Part shown: positions 1 to 7,845 of the stretch, one piece after another
How the letters are laid out: each line of letters starts with the position of its first letter
How positions within the stretch are numbered: position 1 is the stretch's first letter
Assembly (NCBI GenBank): GCA_022567695.1
Contig: JADFGN010000004.1
Location: forward strand, 1-39,867
DNA length: 39,867 nucleotides
Source: Candidatus Poribacteria bacterium
GTDB lineage: Bacteria > Poribacteria > WGA-4E > PCPOR2b
Direction: 5' to 3'
The notes under the pieces: model-generated
The model's input: only the letters and a program-made list of their open reading frames with translations
What the model was told of the DNA's origin: nothing
Databases searched by the model: none
Position numbers and translations under genes: made by a program

Positions 1-284
1 CGCTCAACCGCGGACATTCTCTACACGCACTTGATATTGATGGGGATGGGGTCATTGAAGTTATTTCTGGGTACAATGGCGAAGGGACGAGCCTTCAACT
101 CTATCGGCCTGAAAACCTCGATCAGAACCGATGGACGAAAGAAATTATTGATCAAGGTGGCATGGGAGTCGGTCAAATGCACATACTTGACCTGAACGGC
201 GATGGACACCCGGATATCGTCGCGAGTGGTTTAAGCACGAATAATCTCAAATGGTATGAGAATTTAGGAGGCTGTATACATTAA
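1..284 (+). CDS. FG-GAP/VCBS repeat protein, C-terminal fragment
   Basis: The frame is open from base 3 to the TAA at 282-284 and runs off the left edge, so only the last 93 residues are visible. Two calcium-binding loops of the FG-GAP/VCBS type can be read, DIDGDGVIEV and DLNGDGHPDIV, spaced about 46 residues apart as in integrin-alpha-like beta-propeller blades. The gene ends soon after the last blade, with KWYENLGG, a common phrase in secreted VCBS proteins. Such proteins are usually exported and bind sugars or surfaces. The substrate cannot be told from this fragment. The family call is firm; the role is inference. Confidence 0.75.
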   Translation, partial: LNRGHSLHALDIDGDGVIEVISGYNGEGTSLQLYRPENLDQNRWTKEIIDQGGMGVGQMHILDLNGDGHPDIVASGLSTNNLKWYENLGGCIH

Positions 285-285
285 G

Positions 286-563
286 AACACTGTGCTTGAG
301 CTAAAAGGTAGTCACGACACACCTTCACGCAGTTCGGCTGACAATCAAGATAAACCGAAAGCTGTCACACTCGTCCAAGCTATATTCTAGCGTTTGTCAA
401 AAAATGAGGTAGCGGACATGTTGACTCGAAAAACAATTTGCGTGTTTTGGGTGGTTTGTTTTGTTAGCTTAGAAAAGAAAGGTTATAGGCTATCCTACCC
501 ACCAAAAGGCAGCAACCGCTATTATTTGAAGAAAATCGCGACATAGAAGCCTTTATTGCCTGA
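286..563 (+). pseudogene. decayed transposase N-terminal (HTH) fragment, IS630-like
   Basis: Reading from 286, the frame gives a helix-turn-helix-like stretch with KAVTLVQA, then a TAG, then RLSKNEVADML and further on a short basic segment ending in a second TAG at 544-546. The pattern (LVQAG, LSxxEVAxxL, then a recognition helix) is that of homeodomain-like HTH domains at the start of IS630/ISxO-type transposases. In another frame, 513-563 continues with PLLFEENRDIEAFIA before TGA, which fits the linker after that domain. No catalytic DDE part follows. I read it as a dead, frameshifted and truncated remnant. The call rests on visual motif similarity only. Confidence 0.35.
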
Positions 564-592
564 AACAGAATTGGTAAAAGTGTTTCACGCAA

Positions 593-622
593 GATTAGAC
601 GTTTTGTGCAAAACGTCTAATC
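593..622. repeat. perfect 13-bp inverted repeat (hairpin)
   Basis: GATTAGACGTTTT, a 4-nt loop GTGC, then its exact reverse complement. There is no T-run on either side, so it is a hairpin or protein-binding palindrome rather than a plain intrinsic terminator. It lies in the 757-bp gene-poor stretch 285-1041, just after the transposase relic. Confidence 0.7.
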
Positions 623-696
623 CGAAAAACAAACAATGATGCCCAGCGGGGTCGTTTGCGAGTTTAACTAAATGCACGAAACTCACGGGAAACAAA

Positions 697-725
697 AAGG
701 GCGACTGAGGAGTTCAGTCGCCCTT
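697..725 (-). terminator. intrinsic terminator of the minus-strand catabolic cluster
   Basis: A 12-bp perfect stem (AAGGGCGACTGA with its complement) and a 5-nt loop. Read on the minus strand it is followed by TTTGTTT, giving a T-rich tail directly after the stem. It is about 317 nt past the stop of the dienelactone hydrolase, so the 3' untranslated part would be long. No other minus-strand gene lies between. Confidence 0.6.
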
Positions 726-737
726 AACCTAGGTTAA
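724..737. repeat. 14-bp perfect palindrome TTAACCTAGGTTAA
   Basis: A loopless palindrome overlapping the edge of the terminator stem by two bases. It could be an operator-like site for a dimeric regulator or chance. No gene start is near it, which argues against an operator. Confidence 0.4.
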
Positions 738-862
738 TGCTTAGGAAAATTTTTCCAACATGCATGAAGTTGCCAATCCGATATACGAAATCGGGTTTGA
801 TACGTTTAGCCAAATCAGGGCTTGAAGAAGTTCGACATCTTCTCCAAAGAGTCCAATTTCCC

Positions 863-891
863 AGTTTGACATAATGCCTAAATGTCAAACT
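863..891. repeat. 10-bp perfect inverted repeat downstream of the DLH gene
   Basis: AGTTTGACAT, a 9-nt spacer, then ATGTCAAACT. It is 150 bp past the dienelactone hydrolase stop on the minus strand. No T-run follows. It may stabilise the 3' end of that transcript. Confidence 0.45.
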
Positions 892-1041
892 CATGAAACG
901 CAAAGTCTTGTTGTCACTGCGTTCAGCTCTTCATGTCTCGTCACAAAGTGACATATCGAGATGCACAAAAGTCTCCAATAGGTTTTGGAATAGTTCAAAT
1001 ACTGAAATTTAGTTCATGGAAATTCAAGTCCATTCATATTG

Positions 1042-1737
1042 CTAAGTCACCAAATGCTGAGCGAAGAAATCCAAAGTCCGCGGCCAGGAAGTTGTAGACG
1101 CCGCCTCCCGGTGCCGCTGTCCGGTGAAGTCCATAAAGGCGTGGCCAGCGTTAGGATATGTATAAAACTCGTGCGGCTTGTTATGTCGCGTTAATTCAGT
1201 GTCTAGCTTCTGCATATCCTCAGGAGACGGGTTACCATCTTCCTCGCCAAAGTGAAACATCAGCGGACAATCAATCTCGTGGGTGCGCGCAAACGGAGAG
1301 ACACCTTCGCCCAAAGCAACCATGATGTTACCACCATAGTATGCGACAGCAGCTTTGAACACCGGGACAGCCGCGGCCATCAGATATGCAACCCTGCCGC
1401 CCATGCAAAAACCGGTGATACCGAGTGCGTCGCCATTGACGTCATTGCGGTTCTGTAGGAAGTCCACTGTGGCGCGAACATCAGCGATCATTTCCACATC
1501 TTTGAGTTGTCGAGGCGATCGCTGTTGAGAAGGCCCCAGCCGATGATAAAGGTCCGGCGCAGCGGCGACATAGCCAGCTTCGGCAAGTCGGTCAGTCATG
1601 GTGCGAATAAAGGTATCGACACCGCCTGCGTGCTGGGCAACGACTACCGCAGGGAAAGGGCCTGTGCCATCAGGCATGGAGACGTAAAGTTCCATATCCT
1701 GGTTGCCGACTTTGGTATTTTCTGTAAACGATGACAT
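1042..1737 (-). CDS. dienelactone hydrolase family protein
   Basis: 231 residues from an ATG at 1737, which has GAGGAGG 8 nt upstream. The reading frame stays open further back, but that part overlaps the upstream enolase. The alpha/beta-hydrolase triad is complete: nucleophile Cys111 in GFCMGGR, Asp167 in GEEDGNP and His199 in GHAFMD. A cysteine nucleophile in GxCxGG marks the dienelactone hydrolase (carboxymethylenebutenolidase) family, which opens lactones or cleaves small esters in the cytoplasm. No signal peptide is seen. It follows the enolase stop by 13 nt, so the two are surely co-transcribed. The true substrate is unknown; with its neighbours a sugar-acid lactone is as likely as a chloroaromatic one. 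Confidence 0.88.
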   Translation of the reverse strand: MSSFTENTKVGNQDMELYVSMPDGTGPFPAVVVAQHAGGVDTFIRTMTDRLAEAGYVAAAPDLYHRLGPSQQRSPRQLKDVEMIADVRATVDFLQNRNDVNGDALGITGFCMGGRVAYLMAAAVPVFKAAVAYYGGNIMVALGEGVSPFARTHEIDCPLMFHFGEEDGNPSPEDMQKLDTELTRHNKPHEFYTYPNAGHAFMDFTGQRHREAASTTSWPRTLDFFAQHLVT

Positions 1738-1750
1738 CTGCATTTCCTCC

Positions 1751-2902
1751 TCATTCGTAGACGATAGTATCAACACGGTGAGAGGCGATATAGTCCCAGT
1801 CCAATTCCACTCCAAGTCCGGGTCCTTGGGGTACCGCCACATGCCCGTTTGAGTCAATATTTTGAAGTTCATCGGTAAATTCGGACGGATAGATGGGGGG
1901 CTTGGTTTGACTAATCAAAGGATGCAACAGCCCCAATTCATAATAATTGGTGTTACGGATGGCAGCAATGCAGTGACGATGCGCTAACCCTCCACCGTGG
2001 AACTCCACATCCAAGCCAAAGCCTTCCGCCGCATGCGCTATTTTCATCGCGCCAGTAATTCCGCCGTCCTCGTAAGTGCCCGTGCGCACAAAATCTGTTC
2101 CGCCATTGACGATAAAATCAACATGTTGCTCCAGCCCAAAGATATGTTCGGTCTGCAACAGGGGCGTCTTGATGAGTTCCCGCAGTTTCCGGTGGCCAAA
2201 GATCGACACGCCACCATCTTTGTATGGGTCCTCCAGCCAGAAAAAGTTCTCCTCGTCGCAGGCTCGGCCTACCTTCAGCGCATCAGCCCAAGTTTCTAAC
2301 TCACAAGCTGGATCGATCATCAGGTCCATCCGATCGCCAACCCGCTGTCCCACGGCGTGGATATTTGCCACTTCACGTTCTATGGGAGCATTGCCCCAGC
2401 CATGAATCTTAAAGGCGCGATACCCTAGCTCGTAACATTGCTCAGCAAAATCGGCAAAGTCTTCGGGCGTACTCAAGCCGCCATTTTCATCGCCATGGTA
2501 AGTGCTGGCATAAGCGGGGAGGGTCTTTTTGTAGCCACCGAGAAGTTGGTAAATCGGCGCGCCGAATGCCTTGCCCGCAAAGTCCCACAGCGCCACATCG
2601 ATTGCCCCGATAGCCGTACGGTCGGTATGACGCAAGCCCCGCTTGAGTTCATTGTACATCTTCTCACGCTCAAACGGATTTTTGCCCAATAGATAGCGGA
2701 CAATATTGGCGGGCAATTGCCTGCCGCTGGCGAATTCACCGATAATCCCAGTGTTGGTGTGAATCCGCAATATCGATGGGCGCGTTTTGTGGACACGACC
2801 TTTTTCGTAGACCATGTTAAAGCCATTGTAGTCGGTGCCCATGTTCTGAATTTCGTGCTCAAAAACTACCACTTCGAGTTTGGTAATCTTTGGATTGGCC
2901 AT
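1751..2902 (-). CDS. mandelate racemase/muconate lactonizing enzyme family (enolase superfamily) protein
   Basis: 383 residues. The ATG at 2902 has AGGAG 8 nt upstream; a TTG 21 nt earlier is in frame but overlaps that ribosome site. The enolase-superfamily barrel carries Lys165-x-His167 (FKIHG) at the second strand, metal ligands Asp197 (MIDPACELE), Glu224 (WLEDPY) and Glu252 (TEHIFG), and a probable Asp279/His302 pair (EFHGGGLAH) at strands six and seven. This layout is that of the mandelate racemase subgroup, mostly sugar-acid dehydratases giving 2-keto-3-deoxy acids. Which acid is used cannot be read from the sequence. It is the third gene of the minus-strand cluster; a 229-bp gap with a hairpin precedes it, so it may also have its own promoter. 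Confidence 0.85.
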   Translation of the reverse strand: MANPKITKLEVVVFEHEIQNMGTDYNGFNMVYEKGRVHKTRPSILRIHTNTGIIGEFASGRQLPANIVRYLLGKNPFEREKMYNELKRGLRHTDRTAIGAIDVALWDFAGKAFGAPIYQLLGGYKKTLPAYASTYHGDENGGLSTPEDFADFAEQCYELGYRAFKIHGWGNAPIEREVANIHAVGQRVGDRMDLMIDPACELETWADALKVGRACDEENFFWLEDPYKDGGVSIFGHRKLRELIKTPLLQTEHIFGLEQHVDFIVNGGTDFVRTGTYEDGGITGAMKIAHAAEGFGLDVEFHGGGLAHRHCIAAIRNTNYYELGLLHPLISQTKPPIYPSEFTDELQNIDSNGHVAVPQGPGLGVELDWDYIASHRVDTIVYE

Positions 2903-3034
2903 TGGATGAGCTCCTATTTTCAATTGAGTTTGCGCGTTTCGTTCTTCAAAGAAATTAAGCCATTATCTCGGAGAGGGTTCATTTCACGGTTGAGTTAAGG
3001 ATTGCCTAAATTACTCCTACATTTCGCAGGGCAT

Positions 3035-3063
3035 CCTTGAGAAGGTTCCAAACCTTCTCAAGG
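3035..3063. terminator. strong 13-bp hairpin between amidohydrolase and enolase genes
   Basis: CCTTGAGAAGGTT, loop CCA, then its exact complement. It lies about 70 nt past the amidohydrolase stop on the minus strand and 130 nt before the enolase start. There is no T-run on either strand, so termination is uncertain. It could instead be a processing or stabilising stem that sets different levels of the upstream and downstream genes. Confidence 0.4.
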
Positions 3064-3131
3064 TTATGTAAGCCGCTAACATTATAGCAAACATTGCGCT
3101 AAAATGGGATGAAAAAAGATTGGGAGAAATC

Positions 3132-4328
3132 TCAGGATGCGACTCTTGGTACGTCATAGAATTGCTGCCAATCTACACCCGCACGCCCGTTAAGGTCCCA
3201 TTCCACTTTGCCATCGAGCAACGTCAATTCACACTCCAACTTCTGAGTTCCGACAAAGCGTGCGTTTCTAACATCCAGAAATCCGAACTCTCCCTTATTC
3301 AGTTTCAGCACTGCTACATCGGCCTTTGCGCCGACGCTCAAGTGACCAAATTCGGGTCGATTAACCATCATCGCCGGCGCAATCGTTGACATCTTCACGA
3401 CATCGAATAAAGAGATGCCTTGATTAAGAATTTTCGACATTGTGGTGGCCATGTCTTTCATTCCGGCATTCATGCTACCAACGTGGAGATCTGTGGAAAT
3501 TGAATCTGGAATCCAGCCCTGTTGGATGGCGGGTATCGCCTGACTCCATGCGAAACTTCCCCCACCGTGGCCGACGTCGAATTTGATGCCCCGATTGCGC
3601 GCTTCGGCCAGATAGGGAAGTAACTTTCCGTTCTCATCAAACAGTGGTACGCGGCTTAGGTACATATGGGTGCTGATGTCGCCGGGGCGCAAATGTTCAA
3701 GGACAAGCTCCTGATAAGGTCGCTCAGGACGAAACGCACCGAAATCGATCATGACGGGCAGATTCGTCAGTTTGCCGGCTTCCACGGCTCGGTCTACAGC
3801 AATCCACTCGGGGCCGCTGTAATGAGCGGTCTTTATCCCCACAACAATGTCAGGATATTGCTCGGCTACCTCCGCTGTCGTTTTGGCGTCCATATCCGCT
3901 GTGTTCTGCTCGATCGCACCGCCTCCCATGCCGTGTCCCACGATGTTGAGCAATGCCAGTACGCGGGTTTTCGCACGGTCAATCACACGATCTTTGAAAT
4001 CAGGGAAATTTCGCCATCCTGAGCTACCCACATCAAGCACCGTAGTCACCCCTGTGCGAAAATTGAAGCCGTCGGGATATACGCTTCTGTCGCCGCAGTA
4101 GGCGTTTCGCGCGCCAGTCCCGGCGTAGGCGTGGACGTGTATATCAACTAAGCCGGGCGTGACGTAAAGTCCCCCGACATCAACGACCTTTTCCGCCTCT
4201 GCGGCAGGGATGTTCTCCGTAATATACGCTATCTTTCCGTTTGCGATTGCGATGTCGTTGACCTTATCGATACTATTTTGAGGGTCAATGACGTGGCCAT
4301 TTTGTAGCAACAGATCATATTGGGGCAT
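3132..4328 (-). CDS. amidohydrolase/deacetylase family metallohydrolase (EF_0837/Atu3266 type)
   Basis: 398 residues from an ATG at 4328 preceded by GGAGG 5 nt upstream. All ligands of a binuclear amidohydrolase are present: His64-x-His66 (VDIHVH), a lysine fit for carboxylation at 166 (VGIKTAHY), His221 (ISTHMY), His254 (DVGHGGGSF) and catalytic Asp280 (ISTDLH). The start (DLLLQNGHVIDPQN) and end (GAKADVAVL) are typical of dihydroorotase-like enzymes. The general layout matches the EF_0837/AHA_3915 group. One studied member, Atu3266, is known to hydrolyse acetyl-(R)-mandelate and some N-acetyl amino acids. It sits 64 bp after the RraA-like gene on the same strand. Removal of an acyl group from a hydroxy acid before the enolase step is an inference. 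Confidence 0.85.
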   Translation of the reverse strand: MPQYDLLLQNGHVIDPQNSIDKVNDIAIANGKIAYITENIPAAEAEKVVDVGGLYVTPGLVDIHVHAYAGTGARNAYCGDRSVYPDGFNFRTGVTTVLDVGSSGWRNFPDFKDRVIDRAKTRVLALLNIVGHGMGGGAIEQNTADMDAKTTAEVAEQYPDIVVGIKTAHYSGPEWIAVDRAVEAGKLTNLPVMIDFGAFRPERPYQELVLEHLRPGDISTHMYLSRVPLFDENGKLLPYLAEARNRGIKFDVGHGGGSFAWSQAIPAIQQGWIPDSISTDLHVGSMNAGMKDMATTMSKILNQGISLFDVVKMSTIAPAMMVNRPEFGHLSVGAKADVAVLKLNKGEFGFLDVRNARFVGTQKLECELTLLDGKVEWDLNGRAGVDWQQFYDVPRVAS

Positions 4329-4392
4329 GTGTTCCTCCATTTCTGCATGTTTGCGACGTTCTATTTTGGCTTTGTCAGATTCAACAAAATCC

Positions 4393-5058
4393 TTACAAAA
4401 TACCGTATTTATCATAAACCTCTTTCAGTGTCGAACCCTTTAGAAGTTCATCACGAGTTCGATTTTCACCACTGACCTTCTCCAAGGCGGCTTCGATGAC
4501 CTTATTTTCTACTTTTTTGGGGATGACAACCACGCCATCGTAATCCCCGAAGACGATATCACCGGGGTTGACTTTGACGCCACCACACTCAATCGGAACA
4601 TTGTAAGCAATCACATCGCCGCGACCACTCGAGTCCACAGGTGAAATTCCGGTCATGAAAACGGGAAATTGCATTTCAGTAATCTGTTTGGTATCCCGGA
4701 TAAATCCTTCAACAATTGCACCACGGGCCCCTCGTACTCTTGCAGCTGTCGAGAGGAGTTCCCCCCAAAAACAGTTGCGCGTTGAATAATTTGTTGAACA
4801 CACCAGCACATCATTTGGTTTCAGGCTATCCACGGCTGCAATTTCCATTTGATAAGGCTGGTCGGGAACCTCGTAGACATCCACACATAAAACTGGCATC
4901 GCACGCCCAACGGCAACGGCTTCCATGTATAACGGACGAATGTCGTGGTGCATCGTCTGATTCCGGTAGCCGACTTGGTCAAGCGCATCCGAAATCACGG
5001 CAGCGTATAACTTCTCTTTCATCATTTCAAAAAGTTCAGTTTCATTATTCCATTTCAT
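4393..5058 (-). CDS. RraA-like family protein (HMG/CHA aldolase or oxaloacetate decarboxylase type)
   Basis: 221 residues; ATG at 5058 with AAGGAA about 8 nt upstream. The family core is plain: WGELLSTAA (residues 98-106) and GAIVEGFIRD with Arg121-Asp122, the pair that binds the substrate carboxylate and the metal in 4-hydroxy-4-methyl-2-oxoglutarate aldolases. The usual VDG is VEG here. True RraA proteins (RNase E inhibitors) lack this metal chemistry and are shorter, so an aldolase or decarboxylase releasing pyruvate is more likely. It is the first gene of the minus-strand cluster. Next to a dehydratase that would make 2-keto-3-deoxy acids, an aldol cleavage role is reasonable but unproven. 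Confidence 0.82.
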   Translation of the reverse strand: MKWNNETELFEMMKEKLYAAVISDALDQVGYRNQTMHHDIRPLYMEAVAVGRAMPVLCVDVYEVPDQPYQMEIAAVDSLKPNDVLVCSTNYSTRNCFWGELLSTAARVRGARGAIVEGFIRDTKQITEMQFPVFMTGISPVDSSGRGDVIAYNVPIECGGVKVNPGDIVFGDYDGVVVIPKKVENKVIEAALEKVSGENRTRDELLKGSTLKEVYDKYGIL

Positions 5059-5118
5059 TTCTGATTCCTTTTGTTAAATGTTTTATTTGTACTGAAATAT
5101 GTTCTGATAGTTATAGAT

Positions 5119-5174
5119 GGGAGGGCAAGGCTCCAGCCACGCCTATCTTGGTTCGGCGGGAGCCTCACCCTCCC
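5119..5174. repeat. imperfect 16-bp inverted repeat, GC-rich
   Basis: GGGAGGGCAAGGCTCC pairs with GGAGCCTCACCCTCCC with two mismatches, around a 24-bp centre. It stands in the 387-bp gap between the divergent RraA-like gene and mtnA and is richer in G and C than its surroundings. Its shape suggests a dispersed palindromic element, but no second copy was seen in this window. Confidence 0.5.
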
Positions 5175-5364
5175 GGTAATTCTACAAGTTATGTTATCAC
5201 AGATTCATGGTAGCGTCCATCAAAAAATGCGCTTGTATTTTTCCACAAATGCGTCGCGGATTATTGTCATTGACGAATCGAGGGCGATTGGAGAGGGAAT
5301 CGATTTGCTGAAATTCGTCGGGATTTCCGCCAATTCTGCGGTAGGTTTTCACGACCTTTTTCCT

Positions 5365-5393
5365 TCCATCCATTTAATCGGGTGTGCTATAAT
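5365..5393 (+). promoter_or_regulatory. promoter of mtnA with extended -10
   Basis: A consensus -10 TATAAT at 5388-5393 preceded by TGC (extended -10). A weak -35, TTCCAT, lies 17 bp upstream. It is 52 bp before the chosen mtnA ATG. Confidence 0.65.
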
Positions 5394-5445
5394 GTGGGAA
5401 ATTCATCTTCGTCAGGAACTATAGGTTCGTGTTGTGGAGGGTTAC

Positions 5446-6486
5446 ATGGCGATTCCAACAATTGAATGGGCAGATGGCAGAATACGTTTAATCGATCAGA
5501 CGCTGCTGCCCAACGAATTTAAGCAGATTTATTGCGATAATGTCGAGAGCGTCTGGGAGGCGATTAAATCGCTTCGAGTTCGTGGCGCACCAGCAATCGG
5601 CATTGCGGCGGCGTTAGGGGCTGTCCTTGGCATTTGGAAATCAGAAGCGACAAACTACGATGATTTTGTGTCGGAACTGAAGAGGGTGGCAGATTACCTT
5701 GCAACTTCACGCCCGACAGCTGTGAATCTGTTTTGGGCACTCGAGCGCATCAAGCAAACGGCGGCAAAACAGAAACATCTTGAGATTTCAGAACTCAAGA
5801 AAACTTTACTTGATGAGGCATTGCAGATTGTGGAAGAGGATAAATCAATGTGCCGCGCAATCGGTCAACACGGTTTAGAGCTTGTTCATAATGGAGATAC
5901 CATCTTGACACATTGTAATGCGGGGGGATTGGCGACCTCCGATTACGGCACAGCACTGGCAGTGATGTTTGCGGCGCACGAAGCTGGCAAAAACATCAGT
6001 GTTTATGCTGATGAAACACGCCCGCTGTTGCAGGGTGCTCGGCTGACAACTTGGGAACTCATGCAGGCCGGAATCGATGTGACCCTGATTTGTGATAACA
6101 TGGCAGCCCAAGTGATGAAAGAGGGGAAAATTCAGTCTATCGTCGTTGGCGCAGATCGAATCGCCGCAAATGGAGACACAGCAAACAAAATTGGGACGTA
6201 TGGCGTTGCGGTGTTAGCGAAGGAGCACGAAATTCCTTTCTACGTCGCTGCACCAACCTCGACGCTAGACCTCTCTCTGGAAACAGGGGATGGGATTCCA
6301 ATCGAGCAACGTGCCGCAGAGGAAGTCACAGAAGGCTTCGGCAAACGCATCGCACCTCAAGGCGTCAAAGTCTACAGTCCTGCTTTTGATGTGACTCCGG
6401 CTCGCCTGATTACCGCCATCATCACGGAAAAGGGGATTGCCCGCCCGCCCTATGAAATCCGGCTGAAGGAACTTGTGGCTTCCTGA
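5446..6486 (+). CDS. mtnA: S-methyl-5-thioribose-1-phosphate isomerase
   Basis: 346 residues from the ATG at 5446, which has GGAGG 5 nt upstream; an in-frame GTG at 5434 has no ribosome site. MtnA turns 5-methylthioribose-1-phosphate into 5-methylthioribulose-1-phosphate in methionine salvage. The expected motifs appear in order: RVRGAPAIG, SRPTAVNL, catalytic Cys157 in THCNAGGLAT, DETRPLLQGARLT, catalytic Asp237 in GADRIAANGD, and PFYVAAPTSTLD near the end. Length is as usual for the family. No other methionine-salvage gene lies in the window, so it is a lone gene with its own promoter. The eIF2B-like relatives lack this Cys/Asp pair, so the assignment is safe. Confidence 0.95.
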   Translation: MAIPTIEWADGRIRLIDQTLLPNEFKQIYCDNVESVWEAIKSLRVRGAPAIGIAAALGAVLGIWKSEATNYDDFVSELKRVADYLATSRPTAVNLFWALERIKQTAAKQKHLEISELKKTLLDEALQIVEEDKSMCRAIGQHGLELVHNGDTILTHCNAGGLATSDYGTALAVMFAAHEAGKNISVYADETRPLLQGARLTTWELMQAGIDVTLICDNMAAQVMKEGKIQSIVVGADRIAANGDTANKIGTYGVAVLAKEHEIPFYVAAPTSTLDLSLETGDGIPIEQRAAEEVTEGFGKRIAPQGVKVYSPAFDVTPARLITAIITEKGIARPPYEIRLKELVAS

Positions 6487-6497
6487 GACGTGAATAA

Positions 6498-6881
6498 CTA
6501 TTGCTTTATCTTGAGCGCATATTTAATAATCTTAATATCACCTTCAAGAGTCTTAATATCACCTTGAAGATTACTGATAGCCCTTGTATGTTCGTTTTGG
6601 GTTTGGCGAATCTGAACAATATCCTTTTGCATTTCCCCAAATTGACTCTGCATAATCCTCAGATCGGCTCGAATGCCGAAATAACCAATGACAGCGGCTG
6701 CGAGAATCGCTGAGACAATCGGGACTGTTAAACCCAAGAACCACTTCCAATCGAAACGGGGTTTCTTGTCAATCGCTTCAGTAAGTCTCTGATCGATTCC
6801 AGTGAGTCTCTGATCAATAGTTTTGGTTATAAGATGCTCTAATCGTTCAAAATCATTGCGCTTAATAGATTCACTATCCAT
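6498..6881 (-). CDS. small single-pass membrane protein with coiled coil, unknown function
   Basis: 127 residues from an ATG at 6881 with GGAGG 8 nt upstream. Not recognised. The N-terminal part is polar with a repeated IDQRLT (residues 22-27 and 29-34). One hydrophobic segment spans about residues 46-70, and the rest is a heptad-like coiled coil with a near-repeat LQGDIKTLEGDIK. The coil repeat is also visible in the DNA as two 20-bp near-copies around 6522-6562. This shape recurs in many small bacterial proteins of unknown role placed beside other genes without pattern. It is convergent with mtnA, 11 bp from its stop, and divergent from the broken BI-1 gene. Confidence 0.7.
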   Translation of the reverse strand: MDSESIKRNDFERLEHLITKTIDQRLTGIDQRLTEAIDKKPRFDWKWFLGLTVPIVSAILAAAVIGYFGIRADLRIMQSQFGEMQKDIVQIRQTQNEHTRAISNLQGDIKTLEGDIKIIKYALKIKQ

Positions 6882-6905
6882 ATCAACGACCTCCAAGTGA
6901 AACAT

Positions 6906-6935
6906 TTGTCCCATACGACGCATATATGGTATAGT
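6906..6935 (+). promoter_or_regulatory. candidate promoter of the BI-1/YccA pseudogene
   Basis: TTGTCC and TATAGT separated by 18 bp, with TGG directly before the -10. It is 58 bp before the ATG at 6994. Confidence 0.4.
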
Positions 6936-6993
6936 CCACTATGAAAAAATGTCAACGAAAAGGTTATCATCACAACACACGAGGAGACTAAAC

Positions 6994-7751
6994 ATGAGAA
7001 CAGCCAATCCAGCTCTAAACTCAAAGATATTTGAAAACGTAAGGCGCACGTATGCGGATGCCGATGTGATGACCATACAGGGAACGGTCAATAGGGCAAT
7101 AGGGCAGCGTTATTGCTCTTGTTGGTTGTCATTTCCGCGACGTGGACCTGGACCTTAGCTTATACCGGCGACTCTGCGGCGGTTTATCCGTGGCTGATTG
7201 TCGGCGCTATCGGTAGGCTAATTGTCGGTTTTATTACTATATTCAAACAGAACTGGGCACCAGTAACGGCACCGATCTACTGTTTGCTGAAAGGTCTCAT
7301 GCTTGGCGGCATTTCTGCAATCTTTGACGCCATGTATCCTGGAATCGTTATCCAGGCAGTCGGCTTAACTTTCGGAACTCTGTTTTGCTTACTCGCTGCA
7401 TACAGGAGAGGGCTTATCAAAGCAACAGAAAATTTCAAACTCGGCGTCGTCGCCGCAACGGGCGGAATCATGATTGTCTATTTGGTCACGTTCTTGCTCA
7501 GTCTTTTTGGGTTTCACCAAATCGGGTTTATTCACGGTTCTGGTCTTATTGGCATTGGCTTCAGCCTCTTTGTCGTTGTCATTGCGGCACTCAACCTGGT
7601 GCTCGATTTTGACTTTATCGAGACTGGTGCTGCACGCGGTGCCCCAAAGTACATGGAATGGTATGCTGCTTTTGGCTTAATGGTCACGCTGATTTGGCTC
7701 TATATTGAGATTTTAAGGCTTCTTGCAAAGTTAGCTACCAGTCGAGATTGA
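6994..7751 (+). pseudogene. Bax inhibitor-1/YccA family membrane protein, frameshifted
   Basis: A good start (ATG at 6994, GAGGAG 7 nt upstream) opens MRTANPALN through IQGTVNRA, the usual polar N-terminus of this family. The frame is then lost. The rest (ALLLLLVVISATWTW onwards, about seven hydrophobic segments, ending near 7751) lies in another frame. The break coincides with a tandem duplication of AATAGGGC at 7090-7105. Removing one copy joins NRA to ALLLLL with no gap and gives a 249-residue protein, the family's normal length. BI-1/YetJ-like proteins are inner-membrane, pH-sensitive calcium-leak channels. Either the gene is inactive, the copy number varies between cells, or the assembly is wrong here. 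Confidence 0.85.
7090..7105 (+). repeat. 8-bp tandem duplication causing the BI-1 frameshift
   Basis: AATAGGGC twice, head to tail. The net +8 shift exactly explains the frame change between the two halves of the BI-1/YccA gene. Confidence 0.85.
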
Positions 7752-7845
7752 TACCCTCGCCGATAGAACGTAGGCGCGTGATGTTTATATGAACACCTTA
7801 ATTTTTTAACGGCCATAAGCCGTCTAACTAAAGGAACAAACCACC

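Noticed and set aside
418-546. A 42-codon frame as a small gene
   Set aside because: It is continuous with the HTH-like frame before it apart from one stop, and fits a decayed transposase better. No ribosome site.
593-622. Intrinsic terminator after the FG-GAP gene
   Set aside because: The stem is strong but no T-run follows on the plus strand.
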